The notes under the pieces are model-generated. The model did not search any database. It saw only the letters and a list, made by a program, of their open reading frames with translations, and had not been told where the DNA came from. A stretch of DNA of 64,000 nucleotides. It comes from Sphingomonas sp. HMP9 (GTDB lineage Bacteria > Pseudomonadota > Alphaproteobacteria > Sphingomonadales > Sphingomonadaceae). The stretch covers positions 3,304,501 through 3,368,500 of the forward strand of contig NZ_AP022673.1 in assembly GCF_013374115.1 (NCBI RefSeq), read 5' to 3'. The position numbers and the translations under genes were made by a program. Below are positions 61,893 through 64,000 of the stretch, one piece after another. The first letter of the stretch is position 1; each line of letters starts with the position of its first letter.

Positions 61893-63284
61893 ATGCCTCG
61901 TCCTATACTGCGTACCCCGATCCTTACCGCGACGGCGATCGTCGGCGCGCTGACGCTGATCCCATTGGCTACCTCGGCAATGGCGGCGGTCGACACCGAC
62001 ACGTACCGCGAGTTCGACCAGTTCCTCGACGTCTTCAACCGCGTGAAGGCGGAATATGTCGACAAGGTCGACGACAAGACGCTGATCAAGGGCGCGATCC
62101 AGGGGATGCTCGCCAGCCTCGATCCGCACTCGAGCTACGTCGACGCACTCGACTACGAAAACCTCCGGATCATGACCGAAGGTAATTACGGCGGTCTCGG
62201 CCTGACGGTGCAGATGGAGGACGGCGCGATCAAGGTCGTCTCCCCGCAGGAAGACTCCCCCGCTGCCCGCGCGGGCGTGAAATCCGGCGACTACATAACG
62301 CACATCGACGGCAAGCTCATCTACGGCGATTCGCTCGACGAGGCGGTCGGCAAGATGCGCGGCAAGCCCGGCAGCAAGATCACGCTCGGCCTCGTCCGTC
62401 CGGGCCGCGACAAGCCGCTCGACGTGACGATGATGCGCGAGATCATCGTCCAGAAGCCGGTGAAGTGGGAAGTCCGCGGCGACGTCGGCTATATCAACAT
62501 CAACACCTTCAGCGAGAATACCGGCGCGGACACGCGCGCGGCGATCATGGCCATCGACAAGTCGCTCGGCCACCGCCCGCTCGGCTATGTCGTCGATCTG
62601 CGCGAGAATGGCGGCGGCTTGCTCACGCAGGCGATCGAAGTCAGCGACGCCTTCCTCGACCACGGCGAGATCGTCTCGCAGCGCGGCCGCGAGAAGACCG
62701 ATATCGAACGCTATTACGCCAAGCCCGGCGACGACGCGCACGGCCTGCCGGTCGTCGTCCTCACCGATCCCGGCACTGCGTCGGCCTCCGAGATCGTCGC
62801 CGGCGCACTCCAGGATCATCACCGCGCGCTTATCATGGGCGAGCGCAGCTTCGGCAAGGGCTCGGTCCAGACCGTGCTCCAGCTCGGCCCCGAGACCGCA
62901 CTCCGCCTGACCACCGCGCGCTACTTCACGCCGTCCGGCCGCTCGGTGCAGGAGGGCGGGATCGAGCCCGACATCAAGGTGCCGCAGCTCACCGATCCCG
63001 ACTACAAGTCGCGGCCCGTGTTCCGCGAGGCCGACCTGCGCAAGCACCTGATCAATGAGGTGAAAGCCGACAACGCGGTGCTGGAGGAAGATACCAAGAC
63101 CGATCCACGCTTCTCGCAGACGCCCGAGCAGTTGAAGAAGCAGGGCATCGACGACTTCCAGCTCTATTACGCGCTGAAGACGGTCGCGCGCCTCGGCGGT
63201 CCGGTGCAGGTTGCCGCCGCGACCAAGCCGCGCCCGATCAAGCCTGATCCCACCGCTGCCGCCACCAAGGCGCCCAACAAGTGA
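61893..63284 (+). CDS. C-terminal processing peptidase (S41), CtpA-like
   Basis: The protein has 463 residues from the ATG at 61893. A signal peptide or anchor (TATAIVGALTLIPLATSAMA) is followed by the PDZ domain (about 100-180, VVSPQEDSPAARAGVKSGDY). The S41 core follows, with the catalytic Ser in DPGTASASEIVAGAL and Lys in GERSFGKGSVQT. Such enzymes trim C-termini of periplasmic or cell-wall proteins. The C-terminus is Lys/Pro-rich. The envC-like gene is upstream and dsbB directly downstream. Confidence 0.93.
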   Translation: MPRPILRTPILTATAIVGALTLIPLATSAMAAVDTDTYREFDQFLDVFNRVKAEYVDKVDDKTLIKGAIQGMLASLDPHSSYVDALDYENLRIMTEGNYGGLGLTVQMEDGAIKVVSPQEDSPAARAGVKSGDYITHIDGKLIYGDSLDEAVGKMRGKPGSKITLGLVRPGRDKPLDVTMMREIIVQKPVKWEVRGDVGYININTFSENTGADTRAAIMAIDKSLGHRPLGYVVDLRENGGGLLTQAIEVSDAFLDHGEIVSQRGREKTDIERYYAKPGDDAHGLPVVVLTDPGTASASEIVAGALQDHHRALIMGERSFGKGSVQTVLQLGPETALRLTTARYFTPSGRSVQEGGIEPDIKVPQLTDPDYKSRPVFREADLRKHLINEVKADNAVLEEDTKTDPRFSQTPEQLKKQGIDDFQLYYALKTVARLGGPVQVAAATKPRPIKPDPTAAATKAPNK

Positions 63285-63304
63285 GCGTGCGTCGTGGGCT
63301 TGGC

Positions 63305-63787
63305 ATGACCAAGAACGAGGAGATCGCGCGCGCCATCGCACTGCTGCTGCCGGCGTTCCTGCTGCTCGGCGCGCTCGGGTCGCAATATCTGGGCGGATTG
63401 TATCCGTGCGAAATGTGCCATTGGCAGCGCTGGCCGCATTATTCCGCGGTGCTGATCGCCGGTGCGACGTTCTTCGTGCCCGGACGCTCGTTGCGCGCGT
63501 CGCTGGTCATCATCGCCGGGCTGCTGATCGGCCTCAGCGGGCTGATCGGCGTCGCGCATGCCGGCGTCGAATATCACTGGTGGAACGGATTCACCGCCTG
63601 CACCACGACCGTGTCGATGGCGGGGACCACCGCGGCCGAACGCCTTGCCGCGATCATGAACGCGCCGATGGTCCGCTGCGATTCGCCGCAGTGGAAATTG
63701 CTGGGAATTTCGCTCGCCGGCTTCAACGCCATCTTTTCCCTGGCCGGTGCGTTCACCATATTCGCACTCATGAGGAAGACGCGATGA
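63305..63787 (+). CDS. dsbB: Disulfide bond formation protein B
   Basis: The protein has 160 residues from the ATG at 63305. A GTG at 63281 overlaps the ctpA stop codon and would add eight residues. Four membrane helices are visible. The first active pair is YPCEMCHWQRWPHY and the second pair is in the large periplasmic loop: Cys in TACTTT and Cys in VRCDSPQWK. DsbB reoxidises DsbA by passing electrons to quinone. The stop codon overlaps the next gene's start (ATGA). Confidence 0.92.
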   Translation: MTKNEEIARAIALLLPAFLLLGALGSQYLGGLYPCEMCHWQRWPHYSAVLIAGATFFVPGRSLRASLVIIAGLLIGLSGLIGVAHAGVEYHWWNGFTACTTTVSMAGTTAAERLAAIMNAPMVRCDSPQWKLLGISLAGFNAIFSLAGAFTIFALMRKTR

Positions 63788-64000
63788 GCTGGAAGCCAGG
63801 AGACCCCAAGCGCGCAACGGATGCGATGATCCGCGTCGATCAGGCGGGCGAATATGGCGCGATCCGGATCTACGCCGGGCAGCTGGCCGTGCTCGGCGAT
63901 CGGCATCCGGCGTCGCGATCGATCCACCACATGGCGCAACAGGAGGAGCGCCACCGCGCGTTCTTCGACAAGATGATCGTCGAGCGCCGCGTGCGCCCGA
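63784..64000 (+). CDS. coq7: Demethoxyubiquinone hydroxylase (COQ7 family), N-terminal part
   Basis: About 72 codons are visible and the 3' end lies outside the window. The ATG overlaps the dsbB stop codon by 4 nt. The opening SWKPGDPKRATDAMIRVDQA, then GEYGAIRIYAGQLAVLG and HHMAQQEERHRAFFDKM, is characteristic: Glu in GEYGA and the ExxH of EERH are di-iron ligands. The enzyme hydroxylates demethoxyubiquinone late in ubiquinone synthesis. It is linked with dsbB here, which uses quinone as electron acceptor. Confidence 0.93.
   Translation, partial: MSWKPGDPKRATDAMIRVDQAGEYGAIRIYAGQLAVLGDRHPASRSIHHMAQQEERHRAFFDKMIVERRVRP

Overview
The window is a GC-rich, densely coded piece of an alphaproteobacterial chromosome, most likely from Sphingomonas or a close relative (Sphingomonadaceae). 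This rests on the gene content: a FecI/FecR/STN-TonB receptor set, a DcaP-like porin, a GapR/DUF2312 protein, DUF1244 and DUF2312 genes near pyk, EI-Ntr (PtsP), and the runs cpoB-tilS-ftsH and proA-nadD-rsfS-rlmH-envC-ctpA-dsbB-coq7. I see no rRNA, prophage, insertion sequence or CRISPR array. There is one tRNA, tRNA-Gly(TCC). The taxonomic call is inference from gene content, not from a marker phylogeny.

Layout. Positions 1-6.8 kb hold a truncated S9 peptidase, a secreted alpha-lytic-type serine protease that ends inside a 14-bp tandem repeat, and an ECF sigma / FecR / TonB receptor signalling operon. Positions 6.8-16.3 kb hold a small hydrophobic protein, a large autotransporter, a periplasmic methyltransferase-like protein, a drug-efflux MFS protein, a frameshifted PAS-LuxR regulator and three small stress-type proteins. 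Positions 16.3-26 kb look like a carboxylate (acetate) locus: an MHS transporter with an unusual extracytoplasmic insert, a DcaP-like porin, acetyl-CoA synthetase, and a CrbSR-like two-component pair whose kinase has an SLC5 transporter domain and lacks a normal start codon. Positions 26-34.6 kb hold tRNA-Gly, trmB, an FNT channel, a PAP2 phosphatase, a lipoprotein, an AI-2E-family permease, lnt-metK with a palindrome between them, and small metabolic genes.

At 34.6-35.8 kb a heme oxygenase lies downstream of a cstA gene that has lost most of its interior; its partner gene (YbdD/YjiX family) survives. Positions 36-41.8 kb carry pyk and small conserved genes plus a HerA-like ATPase. Positions 41.8-47.4 kb carry yebC and the ruvC, ruvA, ruvB set, interrupted by an AraC regulator and a 2-hydroxyacid dehydrogenase. 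Positions 47.5-64 kb are mostly housekeeping: ptsP, a RodZ-like protein, cpoB, tilS, ftsH, proA, a ParDE-type toxin-antitoxin pair wedged in front of nadD, rsfS, rlmH, envC-like, ctpA, dsbB and the start of coq7.

At least fourteen intergenic palindromic elements, of several families, are scattered through the second half and around the acetate locus. They are bounded by genes and were located by eye. The most interesting items are the cstA deletion that fuses two reading frames, the kinase start codon, the tandem repeat at the protease stop codon, the metK palindrome, the toxin-antitoxin pair in the nadD operon, and the hairpin over the start of the gene downstream of ftsH.
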